Below are positions 1-6,427 of a stretch of DNA of 9,078 nucleotides, in pieces. How positions within the stretch are numbered: the first letter of the stretch is position 1; the number at the start of each line of letters is the position of its first letter. The notes under the pieces are model-generated. The model was not told where the DNA came from. It saw nothing but the letters and a program-made list of their open reading frames with translations, and searched no databases. Origin of the DNA: Acidobacteriota bacterium (lineage in GTDB: Bacteria > Acidobacteriota > Thermoanaerobaculia > Gp7-AA8); assembly GCA_003223695.1 (NCBI GenBank), contig QHVY01000250.1, positions 1 to 9,078 of the forward strand. The letters run 5' to 3'. A program made the position numbers and the translations under genes.

Positions 1-1
1 G

Positions 2-204
2 ATCAAGTCGCGAATTACCAAACGCGTGACCTGTCACACGTTTCGACATTCCTTTGCCACGCACCTGCTGGAACGCGGCTCTGATATCCGGACGTGCAGG
101 AGCTTTTGGGGCGTCGCGATGTGTCGACGACCATGATCTAAACGCATGTCTTGCGGATGGGCGCGCGTGGGGTGCGCAGTCCGCTGGATCTGCCGATGGA
201 GTGA
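2..204 (+). pseudogene. intI: Integron integrase (IntI), C-terminal part, inactivated
   Basis: This is the C-terminal end of a tyrosine recombinase of the integron integrase family; the rest lies left of the window. The frame starting at base 2 reads ITKRVTCHTFRHSFATHLLE and contains the H-x-x-R box with Arg at 44-46. After base 94 the reading continues only in another frame (CAG at 97-99 onward: QELLGRRDVSTTMI), so one base is missing at about 94/95. The codon at 139-141, where the catalytic Tyr of the MIYTH motif belongs, is TAA. The tail THVLRMGARGVRSPLDLP after it is typical of IntI and ends at TGA 202-204. The usual LLGH histidine is also Arg. The gene points toward the cassettes. Sequencing error could explain one lesion, but hardly all three. 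Confidence 0.9.
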
Positions 205-464
205 CTACAATCGAGGTGCAGTCGCCCGTGCGGTCAATGTTGTACGGCTCACCTGTGGTGTTTCGGAGCCCGCTGCGCTCTTTGAGGTTCTGAACAGAGT
301 GGTTCTTACGACAAAAGATGACGTGTGGCAGTCCGGTCTACTACTCGTAGATTGTGTTATGCGCCACGCTACGCGACAGGATATCCGCCACGCTACGCGA
401 CAGGATATGCAGCAGCGCGGCACGTTAGGACATTTGATATCCCGCTGCCGAATACTAGTTAGGC
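205..464 (+). other. attI region between intI and first cassette
   Basis: No convincing gene is visible here. The first canonical recombination core, GTTAGGC, is at 458-464, just before the first cassette gene. A second partial core, GTTAGGA, lies at 424-430, 34 bp upstream. Between 405 and 424 the sequence GCAGCAGCGCGGCACG recalls the GCAGCAGGGCAG stretch of the class 1 attI site. Two copies of a 23-nt repeat at 362-408 may be integrase accessory sites. No clear -35/-10 cassette promoter could be assigned. The attI call rests on position plus the core sequence. Confidence 0.6.
362..408. repeat. Tandem direct repeat, 2 copies of 23 nt, period 24
   Basis: CGCCACGCTACGCGACAGG followed by ATAT occurs at 362-384 and again, identical, at 386-408, with one intervening base. 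It lies inside the attI region upstream of the integration core. Direct repeats bound by the integrase are known from class 1 attI, so an accessory-site role is possible. Simple slippage duplication is the alternative. Confidence 0.85.
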
Positions 465-486
465 CGACACGGTCGCCACCTCTCGA

Positions 487-984
487 ATGGCAACTCTCCG
501 CTGCACTGCCAAATATCGGAAGGCTCTTCATCTTCCAGAGAAGTTGCCAGAGTCTGTCGACAACTCGCTCCTGGGCGAGTGGTACGCAAATACGCTGTCC
601 ATCGGTCACCAGCAGTTTCTTCACTACATGAGCGCCATGTCGCTTCTCTCCGTCATCGTTCCGCGCCGCGAGAGCAGAACCGCGGAGCAGCGAATGGTCG
701 AGGCGCTTGAACTGCTTCTCATTTCCTTCGGAAGTCCGGCGGGTCCCATCGCGGCACAGATCGAAAGCATGCAAAGTATCAAGCATGCTAGAGCGAGCAA
801 TCGCAGTGTGCTCGCATCCATGCGCGATCAGGCATTCGTCGCAAGAAATGCCGTGTACGGCCGGCGGGCATCTTCCTGCTGGGAGATCATGCTTGATCTG
901 TCGGTCATGCCGTGTGGCGCACTCGGCTACAACAATCCCAGAAAGGTCACGCTTGAGTTGCTTCGGGAATCCGGCGCGGGCTAA
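487..984 (+). CDS. Cassette 1: DUF6933-like protein of unknown function
   Basis: A 165-residue soluble protein with no signal peptide or membrane segment. The start MATLRCT, the LGEWYAN motif (29-35), the NRSVLASM motif (105-112) and a C-terminal PCGALGYNNPRKVTLEL stretch match what I remember of the DUF6933 family, whose function is unknown; the match was recalled, not searched. It begins 22 bp after the attI core and its TAA (982-984) lies inside the R'' core of its attC site, the compact layout normal for a cassette gene. No strong Shine-Dalgarno is visible before ATG 487. It probably depends on an upstream or attI promoter. Confidence 0.75.
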   Translation: MATLRCTAKYRKALHLPEKLPESVDNSLLGEWYANTLSIGHQQFLHYMSAMSLLSVIVPRRESRTAEQRMVEALELLLISFGSPAGPIAAQIESMQSIKHARASNRSVLASMRDQAFVARNAVYGRRASSCWEIMLDLSVMPCGALGYNNPRKVTLELLRESGAG

Positions 985-1115
985 CTCGCCGCTGCACCGG
1001 ACGCGGCGCCGTGCGCTGGCCCGGCGGCCGAGCCGCCTCGCGCTTCGGAGCTTGCATATGTCAGAATGGTCGCCGCACGGAGGCGCCGCGCCGGTGAGCG
1101 GCAAATCCGTTAGGC
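979..1115 (+). other. attC site of cassette 1
   Basis: The left core GGCTAAC (979-985) and right core GTTAGGC (1109-1115) enclose 137 bp. The arms pair: GCCGCTGCACCGGACGCGGC on the left against GCCGCGCCGGTGAGCGGC on the right, with a single unpaired G and a single unpaired A on the left arm. These are the extrahelical bases that define the recombined strand of attC hairpins. The recombination point is between G1109 and T1110. Confidence 0.9.
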
Positions 1116-1187
1116 CGTCACAGAGACGCATATGTCGAGCTGTGACTTTCCCTTGAGGCGAGCCTCGCGAGATAGAATCAGGCGATC

Positions 1188-1865
1188 ATGCCGGAGAGTC
1201 CGGAGGTTATCGACAAACGTGTCCGCCGAGAGGTGTACGACTTCACATTGCGGCGCGGGATTCCTCCAGACTCAACGAACGTCGCCGAGGCTCTTTCCTT
1301 ACGTCGCGAACTAGTCCGAGATTCCTTTTCTCGTTTGGCGGCAGCGCACGTGCTTGTGCTTCAGCCGGAGTCCGGCGAAATTCTCATGGCTAATCCGTTC
1401 TCAGCAGTCCCGACTCCCTTCCGCGTCGAAGTCGCCGGCTTCGTTGCGTACGGCAACTGCATTTGGGATTCTTTGGGCATTCCCGCCATGCTCAAGGCCG
1501 ACGCAATAATCGACAGTAGTTGCGGCGATTGCGGTACAGCCATGCAGATTGCTGTCTCAGACGGCGAGGTATCCGGCGATGGACTTCTCCATTTTGCCAT
1601 TCCTGCACGAGATTGGTGGAACGATATCGTCTTCACCTGAAAGACAATGCTCTTCTTCCGGTCGGAAGATCACATCGATCGCTGGTGCCAGTCGTGGCGG
1701 TTCTCTCGTGGTGGCGTCCTCTCGCTCCAGACGGGCTGGAAACTCGCACATGCTTGGTACAGCCCCGACAGGCGAGAACCCGCATGGCGCCGCCGAACTG
1801 TCGAGGAAGCCGAGCAACTATTTGGGGAGTTGGGTCTCACAAGCCCATTCTGGAATTTACGATAA
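1188..1865 (+). CDS. Cassette 2: MerB-like alkylmercury lyase family protein with in-frame UGA at catalytic Cys
   Basis: Read through TGA 1638-1640, this gives 225 residues, the usual length of the organomercurial lyase (MerB) family, which cleaves carbon-mercury bonds. Residues 1-80 form a winged-helix-like N-terminus. NCIWD gives Cys91 and Asp94, matching Cys96/Asp99 of MerB. SSCGDCG gives Cys112/Cys115, matching Cys117. The UGA is codon 151 in NDIVFT-UGA-KTMLFF, the place of MerB Cys159. The same frame stays open for 74 more codons (FFRSEDHIDRWC to SPFWNLR) and stops at TAA 1863-1865, 6 bp before its attC. Start ATG 1188 has a weak CAGG five bases upstream. Read-through as selenocysteine would make it a full enzyme; otherwise it is a pseudogene. 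True substrate specificity is uncertain, since many MerB-like proteins have unknown substrates. Confidence 0.75.
1638..1669 (+). promoter_or_regulatory. Candidate SECIS-like element: UGA plus hairpin with GGUC loop
   Basis: Nineteen bases after the in-frame TGA there is a tetraloop GGTC (1660-1663), closed by a perfect 6-bp stem TCTTCC (1654-1659) / GGAAGA (1664-1669). Bacterial SECIS elements sit just downstream of the UGA and carry conserved G and U in the apical loop; the E. coli fdhF element has GGUC starting 19 nt after its UGA. No clear bulged U is present. The hairpin is also what codons for Phe-Arg-Ser-Glu can give by chance, so the evidence is suggestive only. Confidence 0.35.
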
Positions 1866-1871
1866 CGCGCG

Positions 1872-2008
1872 GCCTAACTTTTCGCTGCAGCCGACGCGCA
1901 GCCGTACGCTGGCCCGGGCCTGAAGGCCCTCGTGCTTTGCAAGCTTGCCCGCGTAAGTTATGCTGGCTCGTGAAGGCCGCGCGCGGCTGAGCGAATGATC
2001 CGTTAGGT
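1872..2008 (+). other. attC site of cassette 2
   Basis: The left core GCCTAAC (1872-1878) and right core GTTAGGT (2002-2008) span 137 bp. The left arm TTCGCTGCAGCCGACGCGC pairs with the right arm GCGCGCGGCTGAGCGAA, leaving an unpaired G and an unpaired A on the left arm, as in the first attC. The recombination point is G2002/T2003. Confidence 0.92.
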
Positions 2009-2030
2009 GGACTCGGGCCGTCCACTAAAT

Positions 2031-2783
2031 ATGACGCACATACATTCGGCGGCGGACTACGACCATGCGGCTCAAATCTACGCGCAACGTCGTTGGCCTG
2101 TGCCGTCGAAAGTCGCTGCGCTGTCACAGGCACTCCGCGGACACGAGTACGGCCGAGCGATCGAGGTTGGCTGTGGAACGGGAGACTACTCCGCCGCTCT
2201 CGCAGCGAAGTTTCCCACCGTCGCCTTCTTCGGATTTGACATCTCGTTTCGAATGCTGCGCCTAGCGGTTGCGCGCGGAGCCCGCGCGCGCGTGCTTACC
2301 GCATGTGCTGAGGAAACCTGGCCCTTCTCCAGTCATACATCGGATTTCGTTTTCAGCGTAGATGTCATGCAACATCTAAACGACTTTCCCTCTTTTTTTC
2401 GTGAAGCTGGCCGCGTGTTGTGTCGAGGCGGAACTCTCGCACTTGTGACCGACTCTGAGGAAGATATTCGGAGCCGCTCGTTGGGAAAGCTCTTCCCTGA
2501 AACCCTGCCAATCAACTTTGCCCGCTATCCAAAACTCGAGCGCCTCGAGCAAATCGCGGCTGAAACGAGTATGGAACTTGTCAGCCAACAAAATTGCAGC
2601 GGTTACATCGACTTCGACTGGCAGTTCATCGCAGCTTTGCAGGAGAAAGCCTTGTCCGAGTTGCGTCTCATTTCGCCCGAGGCTCACCAGGCAGGGATGG
2701 CGCGAGTCGTGACGGCGCAAACCCGAGAGGAAAAATGGCTATCCAGAACCACAATGCTGCTATTCAGGCAAACAGCCACCTAA
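2031..2783 (+). CDS. Cassette 3: class I SAM-dependent methyltransferase
   Basis: A 250-residue protein with a Rossmann-fold methyltransferase core. Motif I is AIEVGCGTG (43-51), which binds S-adenosylmethionine. The acidic strand-2 end is FFGFD (66-70). The motif IV region DFVFSVDVMQHL (105-116) is followed by GRVLCRGGTLALVTDS, the usual strand-5 hairpin. The N-terminal YDHAAQIYAQRRWP resembles the opening of Methyltransf_11/25-type enzymes acting on small molecules; the substrate cannot be told. ATG 2031 is preferred over GTG 2007, which lies in the attC core. The leader is short and has no Shine-Dalgarno. The TAA (2781-2783) is part of the R'' core of the following attC half. Confidence 0.85.
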   Translation: MTHIHSAADYDHAAQIYAQRRWPVPSKVAALSQALRGHEYGRAIEVGCGTGDYSAALAAKFPTVAFFGFDISFRMLRLAVARGARARVLTACAEETWPFSSHTSDFVFSVDVMQHLNDFPSFFREAGRVLCRGGTLALVTDSEEDIRSRSLGKLFPETLPINFARYPKLERLEQIAAETSMELVSQQNCSGYIDFDWQFIAALQEKALSELRLISPEAHQAGMARVVTAQTREEKWLSRTTMLLFRQTAT

Positions 2784-2814
2784 CTTTTCGCTGCAGCCGA
2801 CGAGCGGCCGTACG
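2778..2814 (+). other. Left half of an attC site, unpaired
   Basis: The core ACCTAAC (2778-2784) and arm TTTTCGCTGCAGCCGACG are nearly identical to the left arm of the attC at 1872. Similarity stops at about 2814 (GCCGTACGC). The expected right arm (CGTCGGCTGAGCGAA type) is absent before the next GTTAGGC, so this attC is a left half only. Confidence 0.8.
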
Positions 2815-2969
2815 CCTCCACCTATCAGTTGCGAGTTTCGATCTCCCAGATCGATTCCGATCACGTGCACGCTGCTCCAATCCATCAAATTGCGCGTAAG
2901 ATTCTTTACGGCCAATCTCCTTTCTTCGCTGTGTGCCTCAAGCACCTTGACGAATCTTGTGCAGCGCAT
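2815..2969 (-). pseudogene. Possible IS110/IS1111-family transposase N-terminal remnant
   Basis: Read on the minus strand, the frame from ATG 2969 (internal ATG at 2885) contains VHVIGIDLGDRNSQL. This resembles the N-terminal V-G-I-D-L-G-x-R segment of IS110/IS1111 transposases, which carries the first catalytic Asp of their DEDD (RuvC-like) domain. The similarity ends where the attC left half begins, so the rest of the transposase is gone. IS1111-attC group elements are known to insert into integron attC sites, which fits the place. The call rests on one short motif and could be wrong. Confidence 0.4.
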
Positions 2970-3007
2970 TGTGCGACTGCGTCAGGAGGTTGGCCTTCTC
3001 ATCTCAT

Positions 3008-3108
3008 CTGGCCCGGCGGCCGAGCCGCCTGCATCTCGCACCGGCTTGCACGTTCAGTTATTCTGACAAGTGGAGGCGCCGCGCCGGTGAACCGCAGGGA
3101 CGTTAGGC
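3008..3108 (+). other. Right half of an attC site, unpaired
   Basis: CTGGCCCGGCGGCCGAGCCG (from 3008) and GGCGCCGCGCCGGTGA match the central part and right arm of the attC at 979-1115. The right core GTTAGGC is at 3102-3108. The matching left arm (CACCGG...CGCGGCGCC) does not occur upstream. The arm also does not pair with the left half at 2778, so the two halves come from different cassettes. Confidence 0.8.
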
Positions 3109-3127
3109 AGACGACGACAAGCAAGGC

Positions 3128-3706
3128 ATGTGGTTAGGTTTGATTCTCGCGATCGCGACTCCTAAGCTCGATCCATGCGAGGCTGTAGTCCCGACTGCGG
3201 TGCGTCGCATTGTTCGGCAACAGTTTCCGACGTTCAGAATCGCTCGGACCGCCGACTACGATCCGGAGACGTTGAGGCTTGAACAACGGTACCACGGCGG
3301 CGGCAAGTGCATTGCTGTCTCATCTGCCGATTATGACGGCGACAACCGGCCAGATTTTGCGTTCTTAATTGCGAATCGTCGGGGGAAAACGTTTCTGGTT
3401 GTCGCCCGAAATCTCGAGAGCGGTTGGAAACTAGAGCGCCTCTCGCACGCGGCGGACGATGGGCCTGGCTGCTGCTACGTCAACACTCTGGAACCCGGAA
3501 AATACGAGAACGTGTACGGTGCTCCGCCGTCTGAGCCCGGAGTCTCACGCCTTCTCCGCCATATGGCTTGCCTCAGTTGCGGGTGGTTCCAAGTCACTCT
3601 ATGCCTAGCCATCGTCGCTCCGAATGCGGGCCGCCCAACTAGCCATTGCAGCCGACTGGGCGCCGTACGCTTTGCAATTTGCACGCGTCATGTCGTAGCC
3701 TCGTGA
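3128..3706 (+). CDS. Cassette 5: DYDGD-motif protein, probably frameshifted near its end
   Basis: The function is unknown. The first ~138 residues look like a genuine protein, with a short hydrophobic start (WLGLILAIA), a CIAVSSADYDGDNRPDFAFLI segment (61-81) like the Asp-rich turn of FG-GAP/VCBS-type repeats, then FLVVARNLESGWKLERLS and YVNTLEPGKYENVYGAPPSEPG. This resembles a recurring family of small cassette and chromosomal proteins with one DxDGD turn, recalled rather than searched. After about 3540 this frame becomes Cys/His/Arg-rich and runs into the attC, which is unusual. The frame one base over reads SHAFSAIWLASVAGGSKSLY and stops at TAG 3606-3608, 24 bp before the attC. A one-base indel near 3541 is therefore likely. 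Confidence 0.6.
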   Translation: MWLGLILAIATPKLDPCEAVVPTAVRRIVRQQFPTFRIARTADYDPETLRLEQRYHGGGKCIAVSSADYDGDNRPDFAFLIANRRGKTFLVVARNLESGWKLERLSHAADDGPGCCYVNTLEPGKYENVYGAPPSEPGVSRLLRHMACLSCGWFQVTLCLAIVAPNAGRPTSHCSRLGAVRFAICTRHVVAS

Positions 3707-3741
3707 AGGCGCCCGTCGGCTGAATGGCGGGTCCGTTAGGC
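3633..3741 (+). other. attC site, last in the array
   Basis: The left core GCCCAAC (3633-3639) and right core GTTAGGC (3735-3741) span 109 bp. The left arm CCATTGCAGCCGACTGGGCG pairs with GCCCGTCGGCTGAATGG; the unpaired bases on the left arm are G and T. The stem sequence belongs to the same GCAGCCGAC type as the attC at 1872. No later attC could be found, so this marks the recognisable end of the cassette array. Confidence 0.9.
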
Positions 3742-3842
3742 CGGGCCGGCGAACCTCGATGTCGGCTCACCACTTTTCCCGTATCCCGCGGATGAAGATA
3801 TGCTCACATCGAACTTGCGTGAAGCGCATCAAACGAAAACCC

Positions 3843-4211
3843 ATGCCGCTCGAGAAAAAGGCGAAGCGCGGTCACCAAGGCTTCCCGGCGGCCACCCTCG
3901 CTTTCTACGGTCCAGACGCCTCGCGCGCGTCAAAGGTGGTTGTCGGCATCGTCCCGGACGAGCACACCAGAGTCACAGAGCTCCGAACGTGGTTCTCAGA
4001 AACGGCAGACGTACGAAGCGATGAAGCGATCGGCCGAGAGATCCTAAGTTTTATCGAGAAAAACAGCGTGAAGACAGTCGCGATGAGCCCAGGGATCATC
4101 GGCTGTCCGCACGAAGAAGGCAAAGATTATCCTGAGGGCGAGGTTTGCCCGACATGCACTTTCTGGGCAATTCGGGACAGGTGGACCGGCGAGAAGCTCC
4201 CACAGCAGTAA
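3843..4211 (+). CDS. Conserved small protein with C-x-H/C-x2-C motif, unknown function
   Basis: 122 residues from ATG 3843, beginning MPLEKKAKRGHQGFPAATLA. I recognise this as a conserved uncharacterised family that usually starts at this motif, so earlier in-frame ATGs (3759, 3792) are less likely. The C-terminal third holds GCPHEEGKDYPEGEVCPTC, with Cys88, His90, Cys102 and Cys105 spaced like a small metal site, probably zinc, then FWAIRDRWTG. There is no signal peptide or membrane segment. The gene begins about 100 bp after the last attC and no attC follows it. It is either a final cassette that has lost its site or the first chromosomal gene. Confidence 0.7.
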   Translation: MPLEKKAKRGHQGFPAATLAFYGPDASRASKVVVGIVPDEHTRVTELRTWFSETADVRSDEAIGREILSFIEKNSVKTVAMSPGIIGCPHEEGKDYPEGEVCPTCTFWAIRDRWTGEKLPQQ

Positions 4212-4212
4212 T

Positions 4213-4380
4213 TCAGATGAAAGCGGCGTCGGAATCGCCACTGCCTTTGCCGCGCCGCTGCCGACGGCGATACTCTCAGCGATCCTCGCATCGCTCTTCA
4301 TTTTTCGGCGGCCCGAGGCTTGCTTTGAGGAGGCGAAGAGCGAAAAGATGCCCGGGGGAAGCGATGGCCACGAGAAGTAA
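4213..4380 (+). pseudogene. C-terminal fragment of an unidentified membrane protein
   Basis: The frame with codons at 4225, 4228 and onward reads GVGIATAFAAPLPTAILSAI then LASLFIFRRPEACFEEAKSE and ends at TAA 4378-4380, overlapping the glgB start. It is strongly GC-rich at third codon positions and encodes one clear transmembrane helix followed by basic Arg-Arg and a polar tail. No start codon lies in frame after the stop at 4084-4086, so this looks like the tail of a longer gene cut off on its left side. Alternatively, it is a small membrane protein started at ATG 4217 with a frameshift. The family is not identifiable. Confidence 0.45.
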
Positions 4381-6427
4381 GAAGGGCTCCGGAACGGAGG
4401 GCGAACTCCCGAAACGGCGAACGTCGGGCAAGACGACGTCCGCTCCGCGCAAGCGCGTGCGCAAGGTGCAGGAGGAAGCGCAAATCGTCGGCGCGGATGT
4501 CGTGCCGAGCGTTTCCGTCACCACTGAAGAAACTCCGGCGACGCTCCTCTCCGATTGGGACTACCACCTTTTCAATGAAGGCAGCCATCACCGCTTGTGG
4601 GACAAGCTCGGATCGCATCCGATCGAGCGCGACGGCCTCGTCGGAACGATGTTCGCGGTGTGGGCGCCGAACGCACGATCGGTGAGCGTCGTCGGAGACT
4701 GGAATGGCTGGAGTCCTCAGTCGAATCCTCTCGAGTCGCGCGGCGCTTCCGGAATCTGGGAACGCTTCATTCCCGGCGTGCACAAGGGGATGAAGTACAA
4801 ATACCACATCGTTTCGCAGCACGCCGGCTACGAAGTCGAGAAAGCGGATCCGGTCGGCATTCATCACGAAACGCCGCCGCGCACGGCATCGATCGTGTGG
4901 GATCTCGATTACGAGTGGAGTGACGCGGAGTGGATGCGCTCGCGAGCGGCGCGCAATGCGCTCACCGCCCCGATGTCGATTTACGAAGTGCACATCGGCT
5001 CCTGGCGCCGCGGCGAATACGGTCCGCTGAGCTACCGTGAGATCGCCGGTCAGCTCGCCGACTACGTGCGAAAGATGAATTTCACGCACGTCGAGTTCAT
5101 GCCGGTGATGGAGCATCCGTTTTACGGCTCGTGGGGCTATCAGGTCACCGGATTCTTTGCGCCGACGAGCCGCTACGGAACTCCGCAGGATTTCATGTAT
5201 CTCGTCGACGTCCTGCACCAGAACGGAATCGGCGTGATTCTCGACTGGGTGCCTTCACACTTTCCGACCGACGAGCACGGCCTCTCGTACTTCGACGGCA
5301 CTCATCTTTATGAGCACGCCGATCCGCGCAAGGGATTTCATCCCGACTGGCAGTCGCTGATTTTCAATTACGGCCGCAACGAAGTTCGCAGTTTTCTGCT
5401 GAGCAGCGCGCTGTACTGGCTCGATACCTATCACGCCGATGGACTGCGCGTCGACGCCGTCGCATCGATGCTCTACCTCGACTACTCACGCAAACACGGC
5501 GAGTGGATCCCGAACGATTTCGGCGGACGGGAAAACATCGACGCGATCACCTTCCTGCGGCGATTGAACGAAGACGTTTACAAAGTCCATCCCGACGTCC
5601 AGGTGATCGCCGAGGAGTCGACGGCGTGGCCGATGGTGTCGCGTCCGACCTACGTCGGAGGTCTCGGATTCGGCATGAAGTGGGACATGGGATGGATGCA
5701 CGACACGCTGCGCTACTTCTCGAAGAATCCCATCCACCGCAAGTTCCATCACAACGATCTGACCTTCCGGATGATTTACGCGTTCACGGAAAACTTCGTG
5801 CTGCCGCTGTCGCACGACGAGGTGGTGTACGGAAAGGGATCGCTCATCGGCAAGATGCCCGGCGACGACTGGCAGAAGTTCGCCAACCTGCGACTGCTGT
5901 TCGCAGACATGTATTCGCAGCCGGGCAAGAAGCTGCTCTTCATGGGTGGTGAGTTCGGCCAGTGGCGCGAGTGGAACCACGATGCGAGCCTCGATTGGTG
6001 GCTGCTCGACTATTCCCCCCACGCGGCGCTGCAGCGTTGGGTTGAGGACCTCGCGCGGACGTATCGAGAGATTCCTGCGCTGCATGAGATCGACACGAGC
6101 GGCGAAGGATTCGAATGGATCGATTGCTGCGACACCGAGAACAGCATCGTCTCGCTGATTCGCAAATCGCGCTCGAATCCCGATCAGTCCGTGATCGTCG
6201 CGCTCAACTTCACCCCGATTCCGCGGCACAACTACATGGTCGGCGTGCCGGCAGGCGGCCCCTGGCGAGAGATCCTCAACAGCGATGCGCCGCTGTACGG
6301 CGGAAGCGGACAGGGGAACATGGGCGGCGTCGAAGCCGCTCCGATTCCGCTGCACGGCCGCCGATGGTCGGTGAATCTGACACTCCCTCCGCTCGGCGCC
6401 GTTTTCTTGATGAATGAACCGCAATAG
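4364..6427 (+). CDS. glgB: 1,4-alpha-glucan branching enzyme GlgB
   Basis: A GH13 branching enzyme that cuts an alpha-1,4 glucan chain and rejoins it as an alpha-1,6 branch during glycogen synthesis in the cytoplasm. ATG 4364 follows GGGGGAA at good spacing and gives 687 residues. After a basic low-complexity tail (1-60) comes DYHLFNEGSHHRLWDKLGSH, a CBM48/N2 domain (FAVWAPNARSVSVVGDWNGW), then the GH13 barrel: region I DWVPSHFP; region II GLRVDAVASMLYLDY with nucleophile Asp364; region III VIAEEST with acid/base Glu417; region IV LSHDEVV with Asp485. A C-terminal beta domain ends at TAG 6425-6427. It lacks the extra N1 domain of the E. coli enzyme. It is the first gene of the glgB-treZ-treY cluster and looks intact. 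Confidence 0.97.
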   Translation: MATRSKKGSGTEGELPKRRTSGKTTSAPRKRVRKVQEEAQIVGADVVPSVSVTTEETPATLLSDWDYHLFNEGSHHRLWDKLGSHPIERDGLVGTMFAVWAPNARSVSVVGDWNGWSPQSNPLESRGASGIWERFIPGVHKGMKYKYHIVSQHAGYEVEKADPVGIHHETPPRTASIVWDLDYEWSDAEWMRSRAARNALTAPMSIYEVHIGSWRRGEYGPLSYREIAGQLADYVRKMNFTHVEFMPVMEHPFYGSWGYQVTGFFAPTSRYGTPQDFMYLVDVLHQNGIGVILDWVPSHFPTDEHGLSYFDGTHLYEHADPRKGFHPDWQSLIFNYGRNEVRSFLLSSALYWLDTYHADGLRVDAVASMLYLDYSRKHGEWIPNDFGGRENIDAITFLRRLNEDVYKVHPDVQVIAEESTAWPMVSRPTYVGGLGFGMKWDMGWMHDTLRYFSKNPIHRKFHHNDLTFRMIYAFTENFVLPLSHDEVVYGKGSLIGKMPGDDWQKFANLRLLFADMYSQPGKKLLFMGGEFGQWREWNHDASLDWWLLDYSPHAALQRWVEDLARTYREIPALHEIDTSGEGFEWIDCCDTENSIVSLIRKSRSNPDQSVIVALNFTPIPRHNYMVGVPAGGPWREILNSDAPLYGGSGQGNMGGVEAAPIPLHGRRWSVNLTLPPLGAVFLMNEPQ

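Larger units (their letters stand above)
2..3741 (+). mobile_element. Chromosomal integron: broken integrase plus cassette array
   Basis: The C-terminal end of an integron integrase is followed by an attI-like region and a run of + strand genes separated by attC sites with GTTAGGC/T right cores. The complete attC sites fall into two closely related stem types, as expected for a resident chromosomal integron rather than a mobile class 1 type. The integrase reads toward the cassettes, so this is the inverted-integrase layout. The right boundary is taken as the last attC core at 3741, because no further attC is visible before glgB. Confidence 0.85.

Noticed and set aside
362..408. CRISPR array
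   Set aside because: Only two copies with a single-base gap and no spacer; it is a tandem repeat.
205..1131. Minus-strand open frame across attI, cassette 1 and its attC
   Set aside because: It runs through the attI repeat and the attC hairpin; the opposite strand holds a family-like gene ending exactly in the attC core.
2007..2030. GTG 2007 as methyltransferase start
   Set aside because: It lies within the attC right core; ATG 2031 fits the family start and cassette layout.
2829..3137. Plus-strand open frame across the chimeric attC region
   Set aside because: It reads through the attC right half and the core, with no family-like sequence.
4145..4363. Upstream extension of the glgB frame
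   Set aside because: It overlaps the Cys-motif gene and the membrane-protein tail in other frames. ATG 4364 has a good GGGGGAA ribosome site and a normal GlgB start distance.
4298..5218. Minus-strand open frame opposite glgB 5' end
   Set aside because: Arg/His-rich antisense shadow of glgB without recognisable motifs.
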